DNA of 64,000 nt from positions 62,001-126,000 of the forward strand of contig JAUHWG010000004.1 in assembly GCA_030424595.1 (NCBI GenBank), read 5' to 3'. The notes beneath the pieces were generated by a model, which was not told the DNA's origin, did no database searches, and saw only the letters and a list, made by a program, of their open reading frames with translations. Each line of letters starts with the position of its first letter. The stretch's first letter is position 1. Source of the DNA: Polyangia bacterium (GTDB lineage: Bacteria; Myxococcota_A; Polyangia; Nannocystales; Nannocystaceae). The position numbers were made by a program, and so were the translations under genes. Positions 24,663 through 34,500 of the stretch are shown one piece after another.

Positions 24663-27299
24663 ATGACCAGCGTGACAGATGCGGTGTGGGAGCGGATCCG
24701 AGGGGGGCGTCACGTCGCCCTCGTCGGTCTCGGGATGCCGACAGTGCCGGGGGATATCCGGGCGATCCGGGTGAGCTGCGACGGGCCGCCCTCGACCTTC
24801 GGGCCGCTCGCCCTCGCCCAGCGGCGGATCGAGGGGGTGCTCGGCGAGGGCGAGGGTCTGCCGCTCGCCGCCTACGCCCGCTCGCGGGTGGTCAGCGGGC
24901 TGCGCCGTCATCTCTTCGGCGAGCTCTCCCACGGGGGCGCGGACGCGGGCTTCGTCGAGGTCGCCAACCGCCTGGTCGACAGCACAGAGCAGCGCACGCT
25001 CCTGATCTTCGACGTGGTCGAGGCGGCGGACGACGCGACCCTGGCAACGCTGCGTGATCTCCTGCTGCGACCGGCCTGGCTCCGCCTGCCGATGCTCCTG
25101 GTCTTTCGCTCGCAGCAGCCCGGGGGGATGGCGGGCACGCTCCTCGACACCCTGCTTCGGGTCGAGGGCTTCTCGGCCGTGGTCCAGGCCCGCGTCAAGG
25201 CCAGCAGCGGCACTGAGGTCGGCAAGCGGATCCCCTGGCAGGGCCTGCCGGACGAGACGATCGAGGTGCTCCGCGCGGGGGCGGTGATCGGCGCCGGGTT
25301 TGAGATCGATCTGGTCGCGCGGCTCCTCGAGCTGACGCCGCTGAAGGTGCTGCTCCGGCTCCAGGTCGCGGCCGACGCGGGGGCGCCCCTGGAGGACCGC
25401 GGCGAGGGGCGGATCTACGTCGACCCCGCCTGGCAAGACAGCCTGCGAGCGAGCGTCTTGCCGTCGTTGGCGAAGCTCTGGCACCAGCGGCTCGCGGTGC
25501 TCCTCAGCGATGACGGAGCTGATCTCGCGGAGGAGCAGAGCGACGCGATGGAGGCTGCGGCGGGCCTGGTCGGGGAGAGCGCCGATCGGCAATTTCTCGC
25601 GGGGATCGTCGCGAACGGACCGCGCGGCGAGGCCGAGGTCCTGCTCGAGGCGCAGCGCCCGGTCGACACCGTGGTCTCCGGTCCGCGCCGGCCGTCCGCG
25701 CTCGGCGAGGACCCTGCGGTGTCGAGCCCGGCGGTGTCGAGGGGGGCGGGCGTGTCAGCGCGGCCCAGCGACCGAGCGGCGACGAGCAGGAGCCCGGCGA
25801 CGAACACCGCTGCGGAGCCGAGCGCGGCGACGTCGACGGGCGCTGCTCCTCCCGAGCCGACTGAGCGGTCGTCGGAGAGAACGCGCGGGCCCGAGGAGAC
25901 CGCGGCGCGCGGAGCCGCGAAGCGGGCGAAGAGCTCGGCCACAGCGGAGCCTCGGCGCGAGCCCAGCTCCGTGGCGAGCGGAGCTGCGGGGGGCGAGGCG
26001 CGAGAGTCTGCGCCGACCGACGGTGAAGAGACCGTCGCCCAAGGTGCCGGGTCCGCATCGCCAGCGAGCGCCGCGGAGCACCGCGGAGCACCATCTCCGC
26101 GGGGGGCGCGGGCGGTCCGCTCGGAGGAGGAGCACCGCTCCCGTCGTCATCGGCGTCATCGTCGTCCGCGGGATCCGGCGCGGGCCGCCGCGCACCTCAC
26201 GGCTGCGGGAGATCGCGACACCGCGGCCCAGCGCTACGTCGAGGCCGCCCAAGACGCGACGCTCGCGGGCGCTGACGGTCACGCGCTGGCCCACGCTCGC
26301 CGCGCCCTGACCCTCCTCGAGGGGCTGCCGATGTCGACGTCGCGTCGTCGCCTCGCGATCGCTGCCCACCTCGAGATCGCCCGGGTCGAGTGGCGGAGCG
26401 CGGCGGACCACCCGAACCTCAGCCTCGACCGGGCGATGGCGACGGTGGTCGGCGCCCGTGATCTCCTCTCCGACGAAGATCCGCCGGAGCTCCGGGCCCA
26501 GGTCGCCCAGACCCTCGCGGGGATCGGCTACGATCGCGGCGATCTTCGCTCGCTCGAGCAGGCGCTCGCCGCCCTCACCTCGGCGAGCCGGGCGCTGATG
26601 GCCGCCGGCGATCCGCTCGGCGCCGCCAGCCTCCTCAACGATCAGGCGGCGATCTACATCCGCCTCGGCGACCCGGTGCGGGCGGTCCATCTGCTCGGGG
26701 AGTCGCGGGCGGTCTTCGAGCGCCGCGGCGAGGACGAGCCGCTGGCGATGAGCGAGCTCGCCGAGACCCATCACCTCTACGCGCGGGTGCCCTTGCACGC
26801 GCGGGTCCAGGCCGGTCGAGAGCGCGACGCGCTCCTCATGGGCCTCGACCACGGCCTCATCGCCGAGAAGCTCTACACCCGCCTGGGCGACCGTCGCGAG
26901 CTCGCTCGAGTCTGGGAGACGATGGGCCGCCTGGAGCTCCGTCGCGGCCAGCCGGAGCGGGCCGCCGATCGCCTCTCCGCGGCGCTCGAGGCCCAGCAGG
27001 AGCTCGGCGACGCGATCGGCCTCGCCCGGACCAGCGCCAGCCTCTCGGAGCTGCTCGCCGGCCAGGGCCAGGTCGAGGGCTCGCTCCGCCTCCTCGCGGC
27101 CTCGATCGCGGTCAACCGCGAGAAGGCCTCGCACGCCGGGCTCGCCTTCAACCGCCAAGCGCTCGCCAAGATCAAGGCCCTGGTCGGTGAGCGCGGCAGC
27201 GGCCTCTGCGCTGCGGTCGAGGGCTCGCTGCTCGCCGCCGAGAAGCTCCTCGGTCGGAGGCCGCTGCCGCCGGGCCTGGAGCTGGGCTCCGAGGGCTGA
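24663..27299 (+). CDS. degenerate ATPase-like protein with C-terminal TPR-like repeats
   Basis: An 878-residue cytosolic protein with three parts. Residues 1-330 look like an AAA/STAND-type module: ALVGLGMPTVPGDIRAIRVSC sits where a P-loop would be but lacks GxxxxGK, while RTLLIFDVVEAAD (about 111-123) resembles a Walker B, and LPDETIEVLRAGAVIGAGFE resembles the winged-helix part of MalT-like ATPases. Residues about 350-515 are low-complexity Ala/Ser/Arg/Thr. Residues about 515-870 are paired helices of TPR type (ADLxAALxAQQELGD, RTSASLSELLAGQGQ). This is the plan of a signalling or transcription regulator that has lost nucleotide binding and has no DNA-binding domain. The start at 24663 avoids a low-complexity extension. 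The function is unknown. Confidence 0.72.
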   Translation: MTSVTDAVWERIRGGRHVALVGLGMPTVPGDIRAIRVSCDGPPSTFGPLALAQRRIEGVLGEGEGLPLAAYARSRVVSGLRRHLFGELSHGGADAGFVEVANRLVDSTEQRTLLIFDVVEAADDATLATLRDLLLRPAWLRLPMLLVFRSQQPGGMAGTLLDTLLRVEGFSAVVQARVKASSGTEVGKRIPWQGLPDETIEVLRAGAVIGAGFEIDLVARLLELTPLKVLLRLQVAADAGAPLEDRGEGRIYVDPAWQDSLRASVLPSLAKLWHQRLAVLLSDDGADLAEEQSDAMEAAAGLVGESADRQFLAGIVANGPRGEAEVLLEAQRPVDTVVSGPRRPSALGEDPAVSSPAVSRGAGVSARPSDRAATSRSPATNTAAEPSAATSTGAAPPEPTERSSERTRGPEETAARGAAKRAKSSATAEPRREPSSVASGAAGGEARESAPTDGEETVAQGAGSASPASAAEHRGAPSPRGARAVRSEEEHRSRRHRRHRRPRDPARAAAHLTAAGDRDTAAQRYVEAAQDATLAGADGHALAHARRALTLLEGLPMSTSRRRLAIAAHLEIARVEWRSAADHPNLSLDRAMATVVGARDLLSDEDPPELRAQVAQTLAGIGYDRGDLRSLEQALAALTSASRALMAAGDPLGAASLLNDQAAIYIRLGDPVRAVHLLGESRAVFERRGEDEPLAMSELAETHHLYARVPLHARVQAGRERDALLMGLDHGLIAEKLYTRLGDRRELARVWETMGRLELRRGQPERAADRLSAALEAQQELGDAIGLARTSASLSELLAGQGQVEGSLRLLAASIAVNREKASHAGLAFNRQALAKIKALVGERGSGLCAAVEGSLLAAEKLLGRRPLPPGLELGSEG

Positions 27300-27376
27300 G
27301 AGCTCCCGCGCGGCGGTCGCTTCGCTGGCGCGCCTAGGCGGCGGGATCGAGGAAGGCGACCCCCGAGGTCCTTCGG

Positions 27377-28870
27377 TCAGGCCATCGGCGGCCGCCTCGC
27401 CGCCCAGGGCCGCGCCGTCTCGAGCTGGGCGGCGAGGCGGAGGAGGGTGGCCTCGTCGCCGAAGCGACCGACGAAGTGGCTGCCGATGGGCAGGCCGCCC
27501 GCGCTCCAGTGGAGGGGGACGCTCATCGCCGGCTGCCCGGTGACGTTGAAGATCGGCGTGTAGGCGGTGAAGGCGAAGACTTTTTCGGCGGTCTTCGGCA
27601 GGGCGCCGAGGAGGTCCAGGAGCTTGCCCGCGCGGAGCTTGCCGGCGATCCGGAGGAAGCGCTCTTCGGCGCCTTTCGGCAGGAGCTCGCCGAGGCGCGG
27701 CGGGGGGGCGGCGAGGGTCGGGGTCAGGAGAACGTCGTAGTCCTCGAAGAGGCGGGAGACCCCGCGGGCGCTGGTGTGGAGGTGGTCGAGCGCCTGGCTG
27801 AGGTCGCTCGCCCGGAGGGTGCGCCCGAGCAGGCCCATCACCCAGGTCGCCGGCTCAAAGTCGCGGGGGCGGGGGCGTCGGCCGAGGCGGCGCCCGCCGG
27901 CCTCGATCGCGCTTCGGACCTCGGCGCAGAGCACCGTCAGAAACGCCTCGGAGAAGGGCCCCGCGTCGATCGAGGGCCGTCGCGGGACGACCTCGTGGCC
28001 GAGCTCGGTGAGGAGCTCCGCGGTGTCCTCGATCGCCGCTCGGCACTCGGGGTCTAGGTGATCGCCGAGGAGGGGCTCGACCGAGAGGGCGATCCGCAGG
28101 CGCCCCGGCGCTGCGCCGACCTCCTCCAGGAAGGGCCGCGCCGGCGCCGGTGCGTGGTGGAGCGCGCCCGTGTCCGGGCCCTCGGTGGCGTCGAGCATCG
28201 CCGCCGAGTCGCGGACCGAGCGGCTGAGGACGTGCTCGACGGCGAAGCCCCGCCAATGCTCGCCGGCGGTCGGCCCCGTCGGCGTCCGCCCGCGGCTCGG
28301 CTTGAGCCCGAAGAGCCCGCAGCAGGAGGCGGGGATCCGGATCGAGCCGCCACCGTCGCCGCCGGAGGCGATCGGGACGATCCCCGCGGCGACGGCCGCC
28401 GCCGACCCGCCGCTCGATCCGCCGGTGATCCGCTCGGTGTCCCAGGGGTTGCGGGCCGGACCGAAGTGGGCGGGCTCGGTCGTCGGGTGGAGGCCGAGCT
28501 CCGGGGTGTTGGTCTTGCCGGCGATGATCACCCCGGAGGCGCGCCAACGACGGACGAGCTCGGAGTCGCGATCGGCGACGTCCTCGGCGAAGAAGCGAGA
28601 GCCGCGGGAGGTCGGCAGCCCTTCGATGTCGGCGAGCAGGTCCTTGACGAGGAAGGGCACCCCAGAGAAGGGCCCCTCGGGGAGCGGCGCGGCGGCGCTC
28701 GTGCGGGCTCGATCGTCGAGCCGATGGATGATCGCGTTGAGCCGGGGGTTGTGCCGCTTGACCCGCTCCAGGCAGGCCTCGACGAGCTCGCTGGGGTGGA
28801 CCTGACCGTCGCGGACAAGCGCCGCGAGGCCGAGGGCGTCGTACTCGTCGTACTCGAGGAATCCAGCCAT
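27377..28870 (-). CDS. amidase signature family enzyme
   Basis: A 497-residue hydrolase with the Ser-cisSer-Lys triad of amidase-signature enzymes: Lys76 in [10 protein letters not shown], the cis-serine in [10 protein letters not shown] (about 152-153) and the nucleophile Ser177 in [12 protein letters not shown]. The usual LKPSRGR and [12 protein letters not shown] blocks are also present. Such enzymes cleave amide bonds in diverse small molecules. There is no GatB or GatC context, so it is unlikely to be the GatA of tRNA amidation. The ATG at 28870 has GGAG about 11 bases upstream and is preferred over a TTG at 28906. The substrate cannot be deduced. Confidence 0.88.
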   Translation of the reverse strand: MAGFLEYDEYDALGLAALVRDGQVHPSELVEACLERVKRHNPRLNAIIHRLDDRARTSAAAPLPEGPFSGVPFLVKDLLADIEGLPTSRGSRFFAEDVADRDSELVRRWRASGVIIAGKTNTPELGLHPTTEPAHFGPARNPWDTERITGGSSGGSAAAVAAGIVPIASGGDGGGSIRIPASCCGLFGLKPSRGRTPTGPTAGEHWRGFAVEHVLSRSVRDSAAMLDATEGPDTGALHHAPAPARPFLEEVGAAPGRLRIALSVEPLLGDHLDPECRAAIEDTAELLTELGHEVVPRRPSIDAGPFSEAFLTVLCAEVRSAIEAGGRRLGRRPRPRDFEPATWVMGLLGRTLRASDLSQALDHLHTSARGVSRLFEDYDVLLTPTLAAPPPRLGELLPKGAEERFLRIAGKLRAGKLLDLLGALPKTAEKVFAFTAYTPIFNVTGQPAMSVPLHWSAGGLPIGSHFVGRFGDEATLLRLAAQLETARPWAARRPPMA

Positions 28871-29037
28871 GGACCGTTTATCTCCGGGCAGGCGGCCCTT
28901 GTTCAAGGCTTCATGGGGCCTCGGCGAGCGGTGGAAAATGGTCCTGTATCGCGTTACAAGGGGCCCGGCGTCGCCGTCCGGTGAGGGGATCGCCAGGGCC
29001 TGAGGGGGCTCCTTGGACGCCGAACGGAGATTTGAGG

Positions 29038-29883
29038 ATGTCAGACGACTGGTTCGAGGAGACGTATCGCGAGGTCTTTCGCGTCGGCCTGCGGGTCAAG
29101 AAGTGGTTTCACCGCAGCCAAAGTGAGTTTCAGCGGATCGACATCTTCGACAGCGAGATCTTCGGCCGAGTGCTCGGCCTCGACGGTGTCCTCAACACCT
29201 CAGAGGGCGCCGAGGCCTTCTATCACGAGCAGATGGTCCACCCGGCGATGGTCAGCGCGAGGTCGGCCCGGCGCGTGCTCCTGATCGGCGGCGGCGACGG
29301 CGGGACCGCCCGCGAGGTGCTCCGCCACCCCTGCGTCGAGTCGCTGGTGATGGTCGAGATCGACGGCGAGGTGGTCGAGGCCTGCAAGCGTCACCTCAGC
29401 ACGATCGGCTCGGCGTGGGAGGATCCTCGCCTCGAGCTGATCATCGGCGACGGCGCGGCCTATGTCGCCCGCGGGGACCTCGAGCCCTTCGACGTGATCC
29501 TCCTCGACGGCACCGATCCCGAGGGCCCCGGCGAGGCGCTCTATACCGCCAACTTCTACGGAAACTGCCGGGCGAGGCTCGCCGAGGGCGGCGTCTTCGC
29601 CCTTCAGAGCGCGTCGCCCTTCATCCAGCGCGAGATCTTCTTTCGGGCGCAGGCGCGGCTGCGGGCCGCCTTCCCGTCGGTCCACCCTTACTTCGGGCCG
29701 GCGCCGCTCTACTGCTCCGGGGTCTGGAGCTGGACCCACGCGAGCGACGGCGTCGATCCCCTCGCGATCGACGAGGCCCGCCTCGCGGCGATCGAGGCGG
29801 GCTGCTTCTACTACAACCGCGAGATCCACCGGGCCGCGTTCGTCCAGCCGAACTTCATCCGGCAGGGGCTCGCCAAGCTCTAG
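29038..29883 (+). CDS. speE: polyamine aminopropyltransferase (spermidine synthase)
   Basis: A 281-residue protein that transfers the aminopropyl group from decarboxylated S-adenosylmethionine to putrescine to make spermidine. Family blocks are present: LDGVLNTSEGAEAFYHEQMVHP, the binding motif VLLIGGGDGGTAREVLRH, EIDGEVVEACKRHL, and the catalytic region DVILLDGTDPEGPGEALYT, followed by the gate residues near FALQSASPF. The ATG at 29038 follows GGAG and GAGG. No speD or putrescine-forming gene is adjacent. A deoxyhypusine-synthase-like gene, whose family uses spermidine, lies 28 kb away, so a link is only speculative. Confidence 0.92.
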   Translation: MSDDWFEETYREVFRVGLRVKKWFHRSQSEFQRIDIFDSEIFGRVLGLDGVLNTSEGAEAFYHEQMVHPAMVSARSARRVLLIGGGDGGTAREVLRHPCVESLVMVEIDGEVVEACKRHLSTIGSAWEDPRLELIIGDGAAYVARGDLEPFDVILLDGTDPEGPGEALYTANFYGNCRARLAEGGVFALQSASPFIQREIFFRAQARLRAAFPSVHPYFGPAPLYCSGVWSWTHASDGVDPLAIDEARLAAIEAGCFYYNREIHRAAFVQPNFIRQGLAKL

Positions 29884-30205
29884 GCTCTGCCAGAGCTCGC
29901 GCTACAGCGGCGTTTCGTCGAGACCGAGGGGGCCAACGATGGCGAGGGGGCCGTGACCACATCGCGGGCCTCGTAGGCCGCGCGTCGACGCCCTTCGCGG
30001 CTATGGCGCCGCTGGCCAGGCTTGGATCCCGTCGCGGACCGCAAGCGCCCCCGACGACGAGCCAAGGGTGCTCTACGGAGGCTGGACAGAGGTCTCGCAC
30101 GCCGCGGCGCCGGGCCCTGAGCGCTCTGGGGCGTCTGCGCGCGGCCGCTTCCTTGACCCAGGCAGGGGCATTACGGAGACTCCTCGCTAGCGAACTCCGT
30201 CCCCC
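29884..30205 (+). other. intergenic stretch without a gene
   Basis: These 322 GC-rich bases show no protein-like frame, no tandem repeat and no clear promoter motif. Any promoter of the antiporter operon should lie here. Confidence 0.45.
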
Positions 30206-31522
30206 ATGAATCCGACGCTCCTCCTCGTCGTGCTGGTCGTCTTCTCGTTCGCGATCAGCCGTCTCCTCTCTCGGTACGCGTCGCGCTTCGCGGTGTCGGG
30301 GATCGAGTACATCTTTCTGGGGATCATCCTCGGGCCGCAGCTGCGCCCGGTGATCCTCTCCGCGGAGGCGCTCGACAAGTTCGCGCCGCTCATCAACCTC
30401 CTCCTCGGCCTCGTCGGCTTCCTCCTCGGCCTCCGGGCGCGGAGCTCGCTGCGGCCGGCGAACGTAGCCCTGGGGGGATCGATCGCCTCGATGGCGCTGA
30501 TCGGCCTGGTCGCGGCGGCGGCCTTCGCCCTGCTCGAGACCTTGATCGGCGCGCCGCCGGACGCGGAGCGCTTCCAGTTCTACAGCGTCCTCATCGGCGA
30601 CAACTACCTCGCCCTCGAAGGCAGCGTCGACCACCTCTGGCTCTCGCTGGCGATCGGCTGCGCGGCGGCGGTCTCGTCGCCGGTGTTGATCGCCAGGGTC
30701 GCCAGCCTCCACCGCGCGCGCGGGCCGATCCTCGATCTCCTCCTGAGCTACGCCAAGGTCAGCCAGCTCATCGCGATCGCCATCTTCGGCGGCACGCTGG
30801 TCTGGGCCCGCGCGGCCGAGTCCGCCGGCCAGACCCACCTGCCGATCACGATCTGGGTGGCGGTGACGGTCGGCGTCGGCATCCTCCTCGGCCTCCTCTT
30901 CAACCTCTTCATCGGCCGTGAGCGCGATGAGCTGCGGATCTACCTCGCGGCGGTCGGGACCGTGACCTTCGCCTCTGGGACCGGCTCCGCCCTCGGGGTC
31001 TCGCCGCTGGTGGTCAACCTCATCGCCGGCTTTGTCGTCTCCTTCACGTCGCGGCACGCGACGCGGCTGGAGACGACGCTGATGCCGATCCGGCACCCGA
31101 TCCTGGTGCTCCTGCGGATCTTCGCCGGGGCCCTCTGGGCGCCGGTCCACGGCCTCCTCTGGCTCCTCGCGCCGGCCTACGTCGCCGTCCGGATCATCGT
31201 CCGCTGGTTCACCAGCTGGTCGAGCACCTGGATGGTCCGCAAGCTGCCGAGCGTGCCGCGCCTCGGCCTCGGCCTGGTCGGTCAGGGGGGGCTGGCGGTG
31301 GCGATCGCGCTCTCCTTCGCCCAACGCTTCCCGGAGCAGGCGCCTATCGCCCTCACGACCATCCTCGGCGGTATCATCCTCAGCGACCTCTGGAGCTACG
31401 GCGCGGTCCGCCGGATCCTCGCCGACGCCGGCGAGACCGACGCGGCGATCGAGCCCGACAGCGCCTCCGCCTCGCGGACGCGGACCCGGTCGCACCGGGT
31501 TCTCGACGGAGGTGACCGTTGA
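30206..31522 (+). CDS. CPA2-type cation/proton antiporter domain protein
   Basis: A 438-residue membrane protein with about twelve hydrophobic segments and the monovalent cation:proton antiporter (Na_H_exchanger/Kef) fold: GIEYIFLGIILGPQL near the N-terminus, an LLGLVGFLLGLR block, an unwound-helix region (AVSSPVLIARVASL), and GLGLVGQGGLAVAIALS near the end. It has no Rossmann (TrkA-N) or other regulatory domain, unlike KefB/KefC. It likely exchanges K+ or Na+ for protons across the inner membrane. Its stop overlaps the start of the next gene, which carries a related antiporter domain fused to other domains, so the two may form a heteromeric transporter. Confidence 0.82.
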   Translation: MNPTLLLVVLVVFSFAISRLLSRYASRFAVSGIEYIFLGIILGPQLRPVILSAEALDKFAPLINLLLGLVGFLLGLRARSSLRPANVALGGSIASMALIGLVAAAAFALLETLIGAPPDAERFQFYSVLIGDNYLALEGSVDHLWLSLAIGCAAAVSSPVLIARVASLHRARGPILDLLLSYAKVSQLIAIAIFGGTLVWARAAESAGQTHLPITIWVAVTVGVGILLGLLFNLFIGRERDELRIYLAAVGTVTFASGTGSALGVSPLVVNLIAGFVVSFTSRHATRLETTLMPIRHPILVLLRIFAGALWAPVHGLLWLLAPAYVAVRIIVRWFTSWSSTWMVRKLPSVPRLGLGLVGQGGLAVAIALSFAQRFPEQAPIALTTILGGIILSDLWSYGAVRRILADAGETDAAIEPDSASASRTRTRSHRVLDGGDR

Positions 31523-34500
31523 GGCAGCTCGTCGTCCTCGCCTTCCTCCTCCTGGTGATGCGCGGCCTCGCGCTCCTCCAGGACGTCCCCGAGGCCGGGA
31601 GCGAGAGCGCCAGCGATCCGCTGACCCTGGCGGCGATCGGCTTCGTTCTCCTCGCCGCCTACGCGGTCGCCGAGCTCGGCTCGCGCCTGCGCCTGCCGAA
31701 GGTCACCGGCTACATCGTCACCGGGATCGTCCTCGGCCCCTTCGTCGCCGACATCCTCTCCTCCTCGGTCGTCAGCGACATGGGGATGTTCAAGACCCTG
31801 GCCCTGGGGCTCATCGCCACCAGCGCGGGCCTCGAGCTCGACGCCAAGGCGATGGGGCGGATGTGGCGCTCGCTCTCGGCGACGACCGGCCTCAAGGTCC
31901 TGCTCCTGCCGCTCTTCGTCGGCGGGACCTTCTTCGGCCTCGAGTCGGCCTTTCACTTCCTCGAGATCGACTCGTCGCCGGCGACCGTCGGCCTGGCGAT
32001 CATCTTCTCGGCGCTCGCGGTGGGGACTTCGCCGGCGATCGCCCTCGCGGTGCTCTCCGAGACCAAGTCCAAGGGGCGCCTCAGCGACCTGGTCCTCGGG
32101 ATCTCGGTCCTCAAGGACGTCGTCGTCGTCATCTGCCTCGCGATCGCGATCGCGATCGCGCGATCGATGACCTCGCCGGACGCGGCCCTCGACGCCAGCG
32201 TGTTTATCCACGTCGGCGAGGAGCTCGGCGCGAGCGTCCTCGCCGGGCTGGTCCTGGCTGGCCTGCTCTACCTCTACATCCGCTTCGTCAAGGCGGAGAT
32301 GCTCCTCTTCGTCGCGGCGATGATCCTCGTGGTCGCCGAGCTCAGCGCGGCGCTCCACCTGGAGCTGCTCCTGGTCTTCATCGTCGCGGGCTTTGTCATC
32401 CGCAACTTCACGCCCTACGAGCACGACCTCCTCCACCCGCTCGAGGTCGTCGCCCTCCCGGTCTTCGTCGTCTTCTTCGCCAACGCCGGCGCCCAGGTGA
32501 ACCTCGAGGTGACCCTGGAGATCCTGCCCTTCGCGATCGCCCTCTGCGTCGCCCGCGCGCTCGCCTTCGTCGTCGCTGGGCGCCTGGGCGCGGCGGCCGG
32601 CGGCGAGTCGGCGACGGTGCAGAAGTTCTCGTGGTTGGCCTATCTGCCGCAGGCGGGGGTGACCCTCGGGCTGGTCGGCCTCGCGGCCGCGCAGCTCCCG
32701 GCCCTGAGCGAGGCGATCACCAACACCGGCATGGCCGTGGTCGCGCTCAACCTCCTGATAGGCCCGATCACCCTCCGGGTCGCCCTCCGCAAGGCGGGCG
32801 AGATCCCCGAGGCGGCGGCGGCGAGCGCCTCGGAGAGCGCGGTCGACGGCGGCGAGGCCCAGACGAGCGCAGCGGCCCTCTCGCGCCGTGAGTTCATCGA
32901 CACCGAGGTGCCGGTGGCGCCGACCCGGCGCAAGCTCGAGTCGGCGGAGCTCGAGAGCCAGCTGGAGGGGATCGAGGCGGCGATCCGCAGCCGCGTCGAC
33001 CTCCTGATCGAGGAGGAGCTCGAGCCCTGGGCCGAGGCCTACAAGGCGAGCGTCGCCAGCTTCTTCTCCGACGCCGATGAGCGCGAAGAGGCGCTCGGGG
33101 TGATGCTCAATTGGGCGGCGAAGCCCGCCGGCGGCGACCTCGTCGAGCGGGTCGGGGCGCTCTCGGAATTCTTCGACGACCTCCGCGCTACCTGCTCCGA
33201 GATCGCGGTCGAGCTGCCGATCCAGGCCGAGGACCGCTTCCTCTTCGGGGTCGAGGGGGACGGGATCATCCGCAGGCTGCGCAAGTTCGGCGCCCGCCTC
33301 TTCGTCCCCGGCAAGGCGAAGGTCCGCGTGGTCCCCCTGCGGATGGCGACGCGGGTGACGATCGAGCCGCGGGTCGCCGACGCGCTGCGGGCCGCGCTCG
33401 GCCAGTGGTGCCGGGTCGAGGCCCGGGTGCTGGTGGAGCTGCGCCGCTTGGGGCAGGGGATCCAGGGGGTCGAGGAGGCCCAGGTCAACGCCGACAAGCT
33501 GCTGACGAGGTGGGTCGAGCGCTTCCGCCGCGACGCCGAGGTCGCCCTCGCCTACGGGCTCAAGGACCTCGCGGAGTGCCTCGAGATCGCCGGCTCGCGC
33601 GAGCTGCCGAGCCGCAAGGTCCGCTACTCCAAGGTCGAGCCCGCGGTCACCGCGACGCTGGTCTCGATCGAGACCGAGGGCGCCGCATGGGGCCAGGGGA
33701 TCGCCGCGGCGAAGGCGGCGCTGCGCCTCGCGCTCCTCCTGGAGCGCCTCGAGCTCCACGTCTCCCGCGTGGTCGAGTCGGGCTTCCTCGTGCCCTTCGG
33801 CCGCCTCCTCGACTCGATCACCCCGGAAGTGGCGAACACCCGCGAGCAGCTCCACCATGGCGACGAGGAGGCCGAGAAGCTCGACGAGGAGGCCGACGAG
33901 GCGGCGCTCCAGGCCCTCGCCGCGATCTGTCGCAAGGCCTTCCCGCAGGAGTCGCACATCCGGATAAAGCAGCTCCGGGCGGAGTTCAAGCAGGAGGTCT
34001 CCGCCCACGAGCTGGCCCTGGAGCTTCGCTCGCTGGTCGCCGCTCTGCCCGAGAGCGTCGACGTGCTCGACGCCGACGCCAAGCTCCACGCCGTCCGCGA
34101 GCCGACCGACGTCACCGTCTTCACGGTGCCGATGCGGCGGATCTGCGAGCAGGCGCTGATCCACGACTTCCTCCCCGAGATCGATGAGCACCTGCGCGAG
34201 GCCAACCTCCTGATCAACAACGTCAACTCGCAGATCCGCGAGCACGTCGGGGTCGCGACCTACGCGATCGAGGTGGTCCTCCTCGGTCATGTCCGCAGCC
34301 GCGGCGACGCGAAGGCGCTGATCCGCGACGGCTTTGGTCGCGGCCTCCGCCGGGTCGACGAGCTCGCGGCGACCCTCGAGCGCCGCCGCGAGGCGACCCT
34401 CGCTCGGGTCCGCGAGGAGCGGGTCGAGGCCTTTGAGGCGATCCGCGCCGACGCGTCTCGGCGCCGCCGCGATCGCGGGCAGGCCCGCGGCGGTCTGGCC

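Noticed and set aside
27377..28870. The amidase considered as GatA of the tRNA-dependent amidotransferase
   Set aside because: No gatB or gatC adjoins, and family blocks outside the triad do not look GatA-like, so a general amidase call is safer.
31396..34290. A 964-codon open frame on the minus strand across the antiporter genes
   Set aside because: It is antisense to two genes with clear membrane and motif structure. Its translation is a Glu/Asp/Arg/Leu-rich string without domains, typical of antisense frames in GC-rich DNA.
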